Of a stretch of 47,391 bases of DNA, positions 31,925-40,679 are shown piece by piece (positions within the stretch are counted from its first letter, which is position 1; each line of letters starts with the position of its first letter). Source of the stretch: an uncultured Collinsella sp. (GTDB lineage: Bacteria > Actinomycetota > Coriobacteriia > Coriobacteriales > Coriobacteriaceae); contig CAUAEH010000009.1 of assembly GCA_958427975.1 (NCBI GenBank), positions 1 through 47,391 of the forward strand, written 5' to 3'. The translations under genes were made by a program, and so were the position numbers. Below the pieces are notes generated by a model, which saw only the letters and a program-made list of their open reading frames with translations, was not told where the DNA came from and ran no database searches.

Positions 31925-34000
31925 CTACTTGGCGCGGCCCTCCTCATAGCGCTCGACCAGCTTGGCCTGAACGTCATAAGGCACCTGCTCGTAGCCGGCG
32001 GGCTTCATGGTAAAGTCGCCCGTGCCGCGCGTAATAGAGCGCAGACGCGTCGAATAATCCGTCAGCTCGGCCAGCGGCGCCTGGGCGATGACCACGGTGT
32101 CGCCGCGCTCATCGGTCTCCATGCCCGTCACGCGACCGCGCGATGCCGAGATGTCGCCCATCACGGCGCCGGCGTAGCTCTCGGGGATAGTCACCGTAAT
32201 TTCCTCGATGGGCTCCAGCACCACCGGATCGGCATCGGCGCACGCCTTGCGCAGGCCGATGCGAGCCGCCGCGCGGAACGCCATCTCGTTGGAGTCGACG
32301 CTGTGATACGAGCCGTCGTACACCGCGACGCGAATGCCCGTAAGCGGGTAGCCGGCAATGATGCCGTCCTTCATGGTCTCCTGGACACCCTTGTCCACGG
32401 CGGGGATCAGCGAGCGCGGAATGCGGCCGCCCACGACCTCGTCCACAAACTCATAGCCATCGCTCGTGCCGTCGGGCCCGATGAGCGGCTCAACGCGCAG
32501 CCAGCAGTCGCCATACTGACCGGCACCGCCAGTCTGCTTCTTGTGGCGGCCCTGTGCGCTCGCCGTGCGGCGGATAGTCTCGCGATACGGAATGCGGATT
32601 GGCACGCTTTTGGCCACGACCTTGGTGCGATCCTCCAAACGGTTGAGCAGGACCGAAACCTGCGCCTCACCCACGGCGGAGATGATAGTCTGGCCGGTCT
32701 CCTCGTCACGATCGATGCTCATGGTCGGATCGGCCTTGCACGCCCTCTCGATAAACGTGTAGAGCTTCTCCTCGTCACCGCGGTTCTCGGCCTCGATGGC
32801 AATGCGGTACTGCGAGTTGGGAAACTTAAACGCCGCCGCCTCGACCTTACCGGTAATGGAGAGCGTGTCACCCGTCTCTGCCGCCAACTTGGGCGCCACG
32901 ATAATGTCGCCGGCATAGGCGTGACCGACCTCGGTCATGTCGCGGCCGCACATCACATACAGGTGAGCCAGACGATCGCTCTTGCGAGTGCGCGCGTTGA
33001 TCAACTCAAGGCCCGGCTCAAGCGTGCCCGTCAGCACCTTGATAAAGCTGATGCGGCCCTGCTGCGGATCGGCCAGGGTCTTAAACACAAACGCCACCGG
33101 ACGGTCATCGTCACTCGAGATCTTAAGCGAATCACCGTCGATGAGCGGCATCTCGCCATAGTCGGTCGGCGCTGGGAAGTATGTCGCGATGTCGTCCATC
33201 AGCGAGTTGACGCCCTGCTCCTTAATGCAATCGCCCGCAAAGACCGGCACAAAGATGCGCTCGGCGATCGCTTTCGACAGCAGGCCTTCGAGCTCCTCCT
33301 GCGTCAGCGTCTCCTCGCCTTCCAGGTACTTCATCATCAGCTCATCGTCAGCCTCGGCCACCAGCTCGCACAGATGGTCATGGGCTTCCTCGGCCTGGGC
33401 ACGATACTCCTCGGGGATCTCCGACTCAACGGCCTCGGTGCCGTTGCAGTGACGCGCCTTCATACGCACCAGGTCGATGATGCCGTCAAAGTCCTCGCCC
33501 TCGCCCCAGGGGAGGGTCACGGCGCCCAGACGCGTGCCAAAGCGCTCCTGCAGCAGGTCCATCGTGGTCGCAAAGCTGGCCTCGGGACGCGACAGGCGGT
33601 TTACGAACACCGCGCGCGCCAGGCGCAGGTCCTCGGCGGCGTACCAAAGCTTAACCGTCGTCGGCTGCGGGCCGGCCTCAGCGTCGACCACAAACAGCGC
33701 CGTCTCGCAGACGCTCATCGCGGCAAAGGCGTCGCCGATAAAATCGGGGTAGCACGGGGCATCGAGCACGTTGATGCGGGCGCCCTTCCAATCGATCGGC
33801 GCGATGGTCGTCGAGATGGAGAATGAACGCTTGACCTCTTCGGGGTCATAGTCGAGCGTGGGCTTGGTGCCGTCGTGGCCGCCCAGGCGGGCGGTCTTAC
33901 CGGAAAGGTGGAGCATGGCCTCGGCGAGTGAAGTCTTGCCCACCCCGCCTTGGCCTACGAGCACCACGTTCCTTACGTTGCCAGTCTTGGGAGCACCCAT
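31925..34000 (-). CDS. EF-G-like translational GTPase with eroded G motifs
   Basis: A 691-residue protein with all five EF-G domains, of the EF-G2-like group. Domain IV keeps the HKKQTGGAGQYGDCW loop, and domain V is complete. The GTPase domain departs from EF-G. G1 is GQGGVGKTS, retaining GxxxxGKT. G3 is DAPCYPDF instead of DTPGHVDF, losing the Gly and the catalytic His. G4 reads VNRLSRP instead of NKxD. It may bind GTP poorly or have lost hydrolysis and is unlikely to be the main translocase. The ATG at 34000 follows AAGGAGG by five bases. It stands as a single gene with a terminator. Confidence 0.88.
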   Translation of the reverse strand: MGAPKTGNVRNVVLVGQGGVGKTSLAEAMLHLSGKTARLGGHDGTKPTLDYDPEEVKRSFSISTTIAPIDWKGARINVLDAPCYPDFIGDAFAAMSVCETALFVVDAEAGPQPTTVKLWYAAEDLRLARAVFVNRLSRPEASFATTMDLLQERFGTRLGAVTLPWGEGEDFDGIIDLVRMKARHCNGTEAVESEIPEEYRAQAEEAHDHLCELVAEADDELMMKYLEGEETLTQEELEGLLSKAIAERIFVPVFAGDCIKEQGVNSLMDDIATYFPAPTDYGEMPLIDGDSLKISSDDDRPVAFVFKTLADPQQGRISFIKVLTGTLEPGLELINARTRKSDRLAHLYVMCGRDMTEVGHAYAGDIIVAPKLAAETGDTLSITGKVEAAAFKFPNSQYRIAIEAENRGDEEKLYTFIERACKADPTMSIDRDEETGQTIISAVGEAQVSVLLNRLEDRTKVVAKSVPIRIPYRETIRRTASAQGRHKKQTGGAGQYGDCWLRVEPLIGPDGTSDGYEFVDEVVGGRIPRSLIPAVDKGVQETMKDGIIAGYPLTGIRVAVYDGSYHSVDSNEMAFRAAARIGLRKACADADPVVLEPIEEITVTIPESYAGAVMGDISASRGRVTGMETDERGDTVVIAQAPLAELTDYSTRLRSITRGTGDFTMKPAGYEQVPYDVQAKLVERYEEGRAK

Positions 34001-34240
34001 GATGACCTCCTTGCAGGGCCGCGCGCATTGCGCGACGCCAACGGGGAGAGTTCGCGGCCGGTGCCGTCCCGGGAGCAGCATGGTCGGCAGTCGATCCGAC
34101 TCACCCTCCAAATGTCCTATGCCACCACCCTACCCTCACGGGCGGCTGTCCATGCATACCTTTCGGCGCACGTATGAATACAGGCGGCGAGAGGAAGAGA
34201 CAAGCTTGTGAGGCGATTATTGAACCCCGTCGATGCAAAC
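34001..34240. other. Leader region of the EF-G-like gene, no gene seen
   Basis: The 240 bases between the EF-G-like start and the next terminator contain GC-rich self-complementary stretches (GGGCCGCGCGCATTGCGCG near 34017) and a ribosome site at the 3' end on the minus strand. I see no supported gene, tRNA or clear promoter here. Confidence 0.4.
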
Positions 34241-34276
34241 AAAAAGCCGCCACAGACCGTAAGACCTGCGACGGCT
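34241..34276 (-). terminator. Terminator of the amino-acid ABC operon
   Basis: AGCCGCCACAGACC (34245-34258) pairs imperfectly with GACCTGCGACGGCT (34263-34276). On the minus strand the stem is followed by TTTTTGTTTG, 35 bases after the ATPase stop. Confidence 0.8.
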
Positions 34277-34310
34277 TCGCCTCAATTAATAGTTGAGTAA
34301 ATACCTGAGC

Positions 34311-35075
34311 CTATCCCTCGATACGGCTCAAGAACTCACGGGTGCGCTGCTCACGCGGATGGTCGATGACCTGCTCGGCAGGACCCTCCTCGACAATGCG
34401 GCCGCCATCCATAAAGACCACGCGGTCGGCAACATCGCGCGCAAACTGCATCGCGTGGGTCACGATTACCATCGTCATATTCTGCGCGGCAAGGTCTTTA
34501 ATGACATGCAGCACCTCGGCCGTCAGCTCGGGATCGAGTGCCGAGGTTGGCTCGTCAAAGAATAAGATTTCCGGATCGAGCGCCAGGGCGCGGGCAATAC
34601 TCACGCGCTGTTGCTGACCGCCCGAAAGCTCACACGGAACCTTGTTCTCGTTGCCCGTAAGCCCCATCTGCGCGATCAACTCGCGCGCACGAGCTTCCGC
34701 CTGCTCGCGCGGGCGCTTAAGCACGCGGATCGGCGCATCGATGATGTTTTTCATCACGGTATAGTGCGGGAACAGGTTGTAATTTTGGAACACCAAGCCG
34801 AATCGCGAGCGTGCCCGCTTGGGCACATCGCCCTTCGCATAGACCGCGCCCGAACCCGCATCCGTCGCAACGGCAAGGTCACCAAAAGAGAGCGAGCCTC
34901 CGTCGAGTGTCTCGAGCAGCGTGGCACACCGCAGCAGCGTGGACTTGCCGCCACCCGAAGGCCCGATAATCGCCACGACCTCGCCACGCTTTACCTCGAG
35001 CGAGATATCCTTGAGCACCTCATTGCCGCCAAACGCCTTACGCGCGTTCGATATATTCATTACCGAATTAATCAT
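34311..35075 (-). CDS. Polar amino-acid ABC transporter, ATPase
   Basis: A 254-residue GlnQ/HisP-type ATPase. Walker A is GPSGGGKST, the Q-loop region is FQNYNLFPHYTV, the signature is LSGGQQQR, Walker B is ILFFDEPTSALD and the switch His is in VIVTHAM. It powers import of a polar amino acid with the permease and lipoprotein just upstream. The ATG at 35075 overlaps the permease stop by eight bases (ATGATTAA); an ATG at 35060 is the alternative. Confidence 0.94.
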   Translation of the reverse strand: MINSVMNISNARKAFGGNEVLKDISLEVKRGEVVAIIGPSGGGKSTLLRCATLLETLDGGSLSFGDLAVATDAGSGAVYAKGDVPKRARSRFGLVFQNYNLFPHYTVMKNIIDAPIRVLKRPREQAEARARELIAQMGLTGNENKVPCELSGGQQQRVSIARALALDPEILFFDEPTSALDPELTAEVLHVIKDLAAQNMTMVIVTHAMQFARDVADRVVFMDGGRIVEEGPAEQVIDHPREQRTREFLSRIEG

Positions 35076-35721
35076 GGTAGTAATCCAATTTTTTCTCGGC
35101 GGCGCCCAGCAGCATCTCGACCACAAAGTTAAAGACCCAGTAGATCAACGCCGCAATCGCAAACGGCACCATGCTCACTTGCGAGGCGACCAGCGCCTTG
35201 GCCGTCGAGAACATCTCCCCCACGCCGATGGCAAACGCCAGCGACGTGTCCTTGACCAGCGTGATGATCTCGTTGCCCATCGCCGGCAGAATACGCTTGG
35301 CAACCTGCGGCATCACAATGTACAAAAACGTCTGCAGGCGCGAGTAGCCCAGCACCTCGGCGGCCTCGTATTGACCGCGCGGAATGGACTGCAGGCCCGA
35401 GCGATAGATCTCGGCAAAGTAACCGGCGTAGTTGATGATGAACGCTACGACGCACGCCGTCCACTTGGAATCGGGCGTGAGCGAAATGCCGAACACGTAG
35501 TACGGGGCAAAGTAGATGGCAAACATCTGCAGCATGAGCGGCGTGCCGCGCATAACCGAGATATAGATGCGCGCAATCCAGCGGAGCGGCGCAATTTTGC
35601 TCATGCGCATAAACGCCACGGGAATTCCCAGCGGAATCGACCCGAGCAGCGTCAGTACAAACAGCTGCAAACTGACCAAGAATCCCTGGCCAAGCATCTG
35701 CATCATGACCTGAATAGACAT
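35068..35721 (-). CDS. Polar amino-acid ABC transporter, permease
   Basis: A 217-residue HisM/GlnP-type permease with about five helices. The EAA loop reads GQYEAAEVLGYSRLQTFLYI, and YISVMRGTPLMLQMF is the family's N-terminal signature. A single permease gene implies a homodimeric channel. The ATG at 35721 shares its A with the stop of the binding-protein gene (TAATG), so translation is coupled. Confidence 0.94.
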   Translation of the reverse strand: MSIQVMMQMLGQGFLVSLQLFVLTLLGSIPLGIPVAFMRMSKIAPLRWIARIYISVMRGTPLMLQMFAIYFAPYYVFGISLTPDSKWTACVVAFIINYAGYFAEIYRSGLQSIPRGQYEAAEVLGYSRLQTFLYIVMPQVAKRILPAMGNEIITLVKDTSLAFAIGVGEMFSTAKALVASQVSMVPFAIAALIYWVFNFVVEMLLGAAEKKLDYYHD

Positions 35722-36581
35722 TACTTGAGCACCCAATTATCGAAAGATAGACCATAGCTTGAATACTTGTCGCAGAGATCCTTAACCGTACCGTCATCGT
35801 AGAGTGCCTTGAGCGACTCGGTCACGGCGTCGGCCGACTTGGTGTCGCCCTTCTTAAAGCCGACGGCGTAGTGCTCGCTGGACAGCGGCTCATCAAGCTG
35901 CGTATAAGCATCGGGCTTGGCGGCAAGCTGATACTGGGCAATCGAAAGGTCGCAAGCCACGGCATCGACCGCGCCGCTCTCGAGCTGCATAAAGGCCGTG
36001 TTGTACTCGCCGATCGTGTCGAGCGCGGCAAACGTCGCGGCCAGATCCTTCTGGTCGCCCTCGAGCACATCCTGCGCAGCGGAATCGGTCTGGGTAATCA
36101 CGGTCTTGCCGGCAAGATCGTCCCAGCTCTTGATGCCTGCATCCTTCTTTACCACCAGCACCTGCTCGTTGAGCATGTACGGCTCGGAGAACGTGTAGTC
36201 GTCCTCACGGCCCTCCATGGTAAAGCCGTTCCAGATGCAGTTGATGGCGCCCGAGTTAAGCAGCGTATCCTTGGCGTCCCAGTCGATGGCCTCGTATTTG
36301 ACCTCCCAGCCCTGCTTATCGGCAACAGCCTTGGCCAGATCGAGATCAAAGCCGGTGTACTCGCCATCGTCGCCCACAAAGCCGTACGGAGGATAGGACT
36401 TATCAAAGCCCACCACGAGCTTCTTGGACTCCGTAGCGCCCTTCACATCCTTGGCTGCGGCAGAACCGGCAGCAGAGCCCTTGCCGGTACCACCGCCGCA
36501 GCCTACCAGGCCAAGACCTAGAACCGTAGCAAGCGAACCGGCTAGACCAACAAACTGACGACGAGACATATCGGTATTCAT
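35721..36581 (-). CDS. Polar amino-acid ABC transporter, substrate-binding lipoprotein
   Basis: A 286-residue family 3 solute-binding protein. The N-terminus MNTDMSRRQFVGLAG has a twin-arginine pattern and leads to lipobox LVGC, so it is probably exported folded by Tat and lipidated. The mature part has LVVGFDKSYPPYGFVGDDGE, GFDLDLAKAVADKQG, IWNGFTMEGREDDYTFS and a typical SBP_bac_3 end. The ligand-binding Asp/Arg signature of basic amino-acid binders is not clear, so the amino acid is undetermined. The ATG at 36581 has AAGGGGGA upstream. It is the first gene of a three-gene operon. Confidence 0.93.
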   Translation of the reverse strand: MNTDMSRRQFVGLAGSLATVLGLGLVGCGGGTGKGSAAGSAAAKDVKGATESKKLVVGFDKSYPPYGFVGDDGEYTGFDLDLAKAVADKQGWEVKYEAIDWDAKDTLLNSGAINCIWNGFTMEGREDDYTFSEPYMLNEQVLVVKKDAGIKSWDDLAGKTVITQTDSAAQDVLEGDQKDLAATFAALDTIGEYNTAFMQLESGAVDAVACDLSIAQYQLAAKPDAYTQLDEPLSSEHYAVGFKKGDTKSADAVTESLKALYDDGTVKDLCDKYSSYGLSFDNWVLK

Positions 36582-36599
36582 GGTATTCCCCCTTGGTGG

Positions 36600-36650
36600 C
36601 ACTTTAGTTAGGTAAAGTGAGTCATGTAACGTTCAGAATCATACACTTTA
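36600..36650. promoter_or_regulatory. Three CACTTTA half-sites upstream of the amino-acid transporter
   Basis: CACTTTA-N6-TAAAGTG (36600-36619) is a perfect inverted repeat 18 bases before the lipoprotein start. A third CACTTTA lies at 36644-36650. The arrangement suggests cooperative binding of a repressor controlling the transporter; the regulator is unknown. Confidence 0.55.
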
Positions 36651-36674
36651 GCGTGATAGAGCACAAGGGAGGGG

Positions 36675-36811
36675 TTGCCCGCTGGGCTCCGGGGCGGGGG
36701 TTAAGTTTCCTGCTCTACAGTCCTGCTCACGACGGAGGCCACATTAAGTGGCCTCCTGTTCGTGCGGAACTCGCGATAAACTTAACCCCCGCCCCGGAGC
36801 CCAGCGGGCAA
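36675..36811. repeat. 137-bp fold-back with 34-bp perfect arms and inner hairpin
   Basis: Bases 36675-36708 and 36778-36811 are exact reverse complements over 34 bp (core GGGCTCCGGGGCGGGGG). Inside, GGAGGCCAC-ATTAA-GTGGCCTCC (36734-36756) is a second perfect hairpin. It fills much of the 339-base gap between two divergent genes, so it is not needed as a terminator for either. No coding potential is seen. Confidence 0.85.
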
Positions 36812-36920
36812 TCATCGTTGTACCTATCACTGATACCAATAAACCGCTTGCATATCGTCTGTTGGCTTGGCACGGTACAATGCTTGTAGCTTTAAATTAA
36901 TAAATTAGTGGGGTTAATTC

Positions 36921-38369
36921 ATGGCAGAATCTCGTGCGGAGCGTAAGGCTCGTCGTGCTTTGATCGAGGCGGCTGAGGGGTCAGAGGAGAAAAAATCTTC
37001 TAAGAAATCCAAGTCGTCTCAGGACGCGAAGGGTAAGTCGGCCAAGGGCAAGGCTAAGGCCAAGCGTCCCGGCTCTCGTCGGAACGAGGATAAGGCATCT
37101 CAGACTCGCTCCAAGCACTCGCATAAAGATCGGGTTTCGTCTGCGCGTAAGGCCGTGGACCCCAAGTCTCCCTGTTCGATCATGAAATCTTGCGGTGGGT
37201 GCACGGCGCTCAATCGTCCTTATAAAAAGCAGTTGGCGGCTAAGCAGGCTGCTATGGAGGAGCTTTTTGCTTCGCTTTGTGAGCGTGAGGGCATTGCTGT
37301 AGATCCTATTCGTGGCATGGGTGTCACCCTGGGCGACCCGGGCAAATATCCTGCGCCGCGCGGTTTTCGCCATAAGGCCGCCACTCCCTTTGCTCCCGGT
37401 AAGGAGGGCGCTGTCCGTTGCGGTTTCTTTGAGCGCGGCACGCACAAGATCGTTGCCGTACCCGAGTGTCCTGTCGAGGCACCGGGTGCCCGTCAGATTC
37501 TCAACGGCATCGCACGCGAAGCTGAGCGGCTGCATATTCCCGCCTTTAATGAGGACAAGCATCTTGGTTTACTTCGCTATGCCGTCGTCCGCTGCGGTTG
37601 GCGTACCGACCAGGTCATGGTCACGCTCGTGACCGCTCAGCGCGACTTGCCGCATGCGCAGGAGTTCTTTGAGGCTGTCGCCGCACTCAATCCGCACATC
37701 GTCACCGTCGCCCAAAACATCAACGGACGTCCCGGCAACGCCATCCTCGGCGAGGAAACCCGCATTGTATATGGCGCCGAGTGCATGCGCGACCAGCTGC
37801 TCGGCTGTGAGTTCGATATCTCCCCCACCGCGTTCTACCAGACCAACCCGCAGCAGACCGAGCTGCTCTATCAGCTCGCGATTGACGGCATGGACCTGCA
37901 GCAGGGCGACGTACTCATGGATGCCTATTGCGGTAGCGGAACTATCGGCCTGTGCGCAGCTAAAGATGCCCAGAACAAGGGTATCGGCATTATGCTGCTC
38001 GGCGTTGAGCGCAACCCGGCGGGCATTGCCGACGCACGTCGCAATGCCGAACTCAACGGCCTCACCCGCAGCGCTTGGTTTATGGCCGACGACGCCACCG
38101 ACTACATCCTAGATGCCGCCGATAACAGCGAGCGCGTCGACGTTCTTTCCATCGACCCGCCGCGCGCCGGCTCCACGCCCGAGTTCCTCGAAGCTGCCTG
38201 CGCACTTAAGCCGCGCCGCATCACCTATATCAGCTGCAACCCCGTAACTCAAGAGCGCGACCTTCACCAGCTCCTCGACGGAGGCTATCGCCTGCTCAAG
38301 ATCACGCCCGTCGACATGTTCCCTCACACCGACCACACCGAAACCGTAGCGGTCCTCGAACGCCGCTAA
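36921..38369 (+). CDS. 23S rRNA (uracil-5-)-methyltransferase, RlmD/RlmCD family
   Basis: A 482-residue SAM-dependent RNA methyltransferase of the TrmA/RumA family. Residues 1-80 are a Lys/Ser/Ala-rich basic extension, likely RNA-binding and disordered, in place of the usual TRAM domain. Cysteines in SPCSIMKSCGGCTAL fit the iron-sulfur site. The catalytic half has PTAFYQTNPQQTELLYQ, the SAM motif LMDAYCGSGTIGL, SIDPPRAG and the nucleophile in YISCNPVT. It probably makes m5U in 23S rRNA. The first 90 codons favour T-ending codons (CGT, TCT, GCT) more than the rest. A TACAAT -10 lies at 36876-36881. Confidence 0.9.
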   Translation: MAESRAERKARRALIEAAEGSEEKKSSKKSKSSQDAKGKSAKGKAKAKRPGSRRNEDKASQTRSKHSHKDRVSSARKAVDPKSPCSIMKSCGGCTALNRPYKKQLAAKQAAMEELFASLCEREGIAVDPIRGMGVTLGDPGKYPAPRGFRHKAATPFAPGKEGAVRCGFFERGTHKIVAVPECPVEAPGARQILNGIAREAERLHIPAFNEDKHLGLLRYAVVRCGWRTDQVMVTLVTAQRDLPHAQEFFEAVAALNPHIVTVAQNINGRPGNAILGEETRIVYGAECMRDQLLGCEFDISPTAFYQTNPQQTELLYQLAIDGMDLQQGDVLMDAYCGSGTIGLCAAKDAQNKGIGIMLLGVERNPAGIADARRNAELNGLTRSAWFMADDATDYILDAADNSERVDVLSIDPPRAGSTPEFLEAACALKPRRITYISCNPVTQERDLHQLLDGGYRLLKITPVDMFPHTDHTETVAVLERR

Positions 38370-38396
38370 CCAACCTCAGTAGATTTTTGGGACAAG

Positions 38397-38430
38397 AAAG
38401 GGGGAGACCCGCCTGAGCCGCCCCCTTCGC
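38397..38430 (-). terminator. Terminator between the methyltransferase and PHP genes
   Basis: AAGGGGG near 38398 pairs with CCCCCTT near 38424, with partial inner pairing. Both strands end in short T-runs (TTTCTT on the minus strand). The flanking genes are convergent. Confidence 0.7.
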
Positions 38431-38447
38431 TTGGTTTATAAACTCCG

Positions 38448-39269
38448 CTACATCCCATTGCGCAGATCGCACACGCCGGCTGCCGCCATCTCGCGCAGCA
38501 GCGTCTCGCGGTCGCGCGTCACGATCAAATCCAGCGGGAAGTGAATCTCGTCGAGCATCTTGCGCGCGTGATCGAGCTTGCCAATGGCCATGCCAATGTG
38601 GGCATCGGTTGACACGCCAATGCCCACGCCCAGCTCGGCGCAGCGCTCGGCGATCTTGCGGCATACGGCCCAATGCTCAGTGTCAACACCGTGTTCAAGA
38701 CTATGGTTGTTGATCTCGATAATCTTGTGCTTGGCCTTAGCCGCCAACAGCACCTCGTCGATATCGAACGGCACACCCGAACGCCCCGTGTGACCCAGCA
38801 TGAACACCTTGGGGTGCTCCAGGGCATTGATATACATCTCGGTCGTCTGGGCCAGCGTCGCGCCCTCAGCAATCTGCGGATTATGCACGCTTGCAACCAA
38901 ATAATCCAAATTACGCGTAACCAAATCGAACAGCGAATGCTGACGGCTGTACGAATCGCCGGCAATATCGAGCGTGACAGGAGTGTCCTCGCCAAACAGG
39001 CTTCCGTCCAGCGAAACGATATCGGCCTCGGCACCACGCAGCACCAGCACGCCGCTCCAAATGCGCGGCCAGATATCCTGGTTGATAAAGAACTGGTAAC
39101 TGCGCAGGTCATTGGGGCAAGCCGTAACCATAGAGCTCAAATGGTCGGCAGATCCGAGCACCTGCAGACCACGCTCTGCCGCCCAGTACACATTCTCCTC
39201 AATGGTCGAATATGCATGCGCAGAGAACATCGTATGGGTATGAATGTCACAAGAAAGCAGGTAGGGCAT
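38448..39269 (-). CDS. PHP-domain phosphoesterase
   Basis: A 273-residue PHP metal-dependent phosphatase, YcdX-like. Metal ligands are visible in DIHTHTMFSAHAY, GSADH, GAEADI, VASVHNP, GHTGR and STDAHIG, the full PHP set in order. Substrates range from histidinol phosphate to nucleotides and are not predictable here. The ATG at 39269 has AAGGAG upstream. A likely promoter, TTACGA-17-TACAAT, reads leftward about 50 bases before the start. It is a single gene. Confidence 0.9.
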   Translation of the reverse strand: MPYLLSCDIHTHTMFSAHAYSTIEENVYWAAERGLQVLGSADHLSSMVTACPNDLRSYQFFINQDIWPRIWSGVLVLRGAEADIVSLDGSLFGEDTPVTLDIAGDSYSRQHSLFDLVTRNLDYLVASVHNPQIAEGATLAQTTEMYINALEHPKVFMLGHTGRSGVPFDIDEVLLAAKAKHKIIEINNHSLEHGVDTEHWAVCRKIAERCAELGVGIGVSTDAHIGMAIGKLDHARKMLDEIHFPLDLIVTRDRETLLREMAAAGVCDLRNGM

Positions 39270-39369
39270 CAGGTCTCCTTATCTGGCACGGCCGTCGCTT
39301 ATATTCATTGTACGCATAGCCTCCGATAGTCGTAAAACCACTCCATCCCAAAGACACAACGTCCATGAC

Positions 39370-39400
39370 AACGGGGTCCGGCTTAACACCAAACCCCGTT
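39370..39400 (-). terminator. Hairpin after the aminotransferase gene
   Basis: AACGGGGT (39370-39377) pairs perfectly with ACCCCGTT (39393-39400), about 30 bases after the aminotransferase stop. The T-run is weak. Confidence 0.5.
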
Positions 39401-39428
39401 TCACGTAAAACATTGTAAGCAGAGCGCT

Positions 39429-40619
39429 TTACTTTTGACGATACTCGTCAGCCAGCTGCTTCCAGGCGGGCAGTGAGTTGACGATAGTCTCGTAGCTCAC
39501 ACAGTAGCCAAGGCGGAACCAGCCCGGCATGCCAAAGCTATCCGAAGGCACCGCGAGCAGTTCGTACTTCTTCGCGCGCTCGCAGAAGGCGTTCGCATCG
39601 GGCTCCAGCGCTTTCACCCATAGGTAGAACGCGCCATCCGGCTCAACATACGTGTAGCCGTACTCCGCCAATGCACCGGTAAGCGCCGTGCGGTTGCGTG
39701 CATAGGCCTCAACGTCACTCGGCTCATCGATGCAATCGATAATCACGCGCTGGAAGAGCGCCGGTGCGCACACGAAGCCCAGCGTACGGGCAGCACCCGC
39801 AACAGCCGGCATCAGACGCGCTGCCTGAGGATTCGTATTGGGAACCAGGATCCACCCCACGCGCTCGCCCGGCAGCGAAAGCGACTTGGAATACGAGTAG
39901 CACACGATGGTGTGCTCGTAGATAGAAGGCACCCAAGGCACCTCGGCGCCATAGACAATCTCGCGATACGGCTCATCCGAGATAAGCATGATCGGGTTCT
40001 CGGGATCGCGCTTGGCGTTGACCTCGCGCAAGATATTGGCCAGTCGCGTCAGCGTATCGCGCGTATACACGGCACCGGTCGGGTTGTTGGGCGAGTCGAT
40101 AATGACGGCCGCCGTCTTATCGCTGATCGCCTTGAGCACGTTGTCCACGCTCAGCTGGAATGTGTCCTCGTTGGCAAGCGCCTCGACACACGTACAACCA
40201 GCCTTCTCAATCCAAACGCGATACTCCGGAAAGTACGGGGCGATAACAATAACCTCGTCGCCCGGATTCGTAACGGCATTGAGCGTACAGGTGAGCGAAG
40301 CCGCGGCGCCCACCGTCATAAAGACGTCCTTGCCCTCATAGCTCGTACCGAAGCGACGGTTGAGCGACTCAGCAACGGCGGTACGGCACTGCGGTAGGCC
40401 CGGTGCGGGAGTGTAGCCGTGCAGCTGGTCACTGGGCAGTTCAAGCGCCTTTTTGATGGACTCCGCGACGGCAGCGGGTGCCGGAACGCTCGGGTTGCCC
40501 AGCGAGAAATCGAACACGTTTTCCGCGCCGATTTGCGCCTTGCGCTCAAGGCCATAGCTAAAAATCTCGCGGATGATGGAGCTCTCTGCACCGCGAGCAT
40601 ACATAGTTTCGTTGATCAT
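39429..40619 (-). CDS. Class I/II PLP-dependent aminotransferase
   Basis: A 396-residue fold-type I aminotransferase. It has FDFSLGNPSVPAP, GYTPAPGLPQCRTAVAESL, IIDSPNNPTGAVYT, the PLP lysine in CYSYSKSLSLPGERVGW and the substrate-carboxylate Arg in WFRLGYCVS. It most resembles aspartate or aromatic aminotransferases of the AspC/PatA-like group; the amino acid used is uncertain. The ATG at 40619 has AAGGGGA upstream. A REP-like perfect palindrome lies 60 bases upstream. It is a single gene. Confidence 0.9.
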   Translation of the reverse strand: MINETMYARGAESSIIREIFSYGLERKAQIGAENVFDFSLGNPSVPAPAAVAESIKKALELPSDQLHGYTPAPGLPQCRTAVAESLNRRFGTSYEGKDVFMTVGAAASLTCTLNAVTNPGDEVIVIAPYFPEYRVWIEKAGCTCVEALANEDTFQLSVDNVLKAISDKTAAVIIDSPNNPTGAVYTRDTLTRLANILREVNAKRDPENPIMLISDEPYREIVYGAEVPWVPSIYEHTIVCYSYSKSLSLPGERVGWILVPNTNPQAARLMPAVAGAARTLGFVCAPALFQRVIIDCIDEPSDVEAYARNRTALTGALAEYGYTYVEPDGAFYLWVKALEPDANAFCERAKKYELLAVPSDSFGMPGWFRLGYCVSYETIVNSLPAWKQLADEYRQK

Positions 40620-40679
40620 CTGTTCCCCTTTCGCATAGGCGCTATTGTACGCTTTAGTCGGGAAAAGCGCCGCAGCAAT

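Noticed and set aside
31835..33826. 663-codon plus-strand frame opposite the EF-G-like gene
   Set aside because: It is antisense to a conserved five-domain protein, with composition typical of reverse frames.
36865..36886. Possible sigma-54 promoter (TTGGCACGGTACAATGCTTG) before the rRNA methyltransferase
   Set aside because: The GG and GC elements are separated by 11 rather than 10 bases, and the segment contains a normal TACAAT -10 box.
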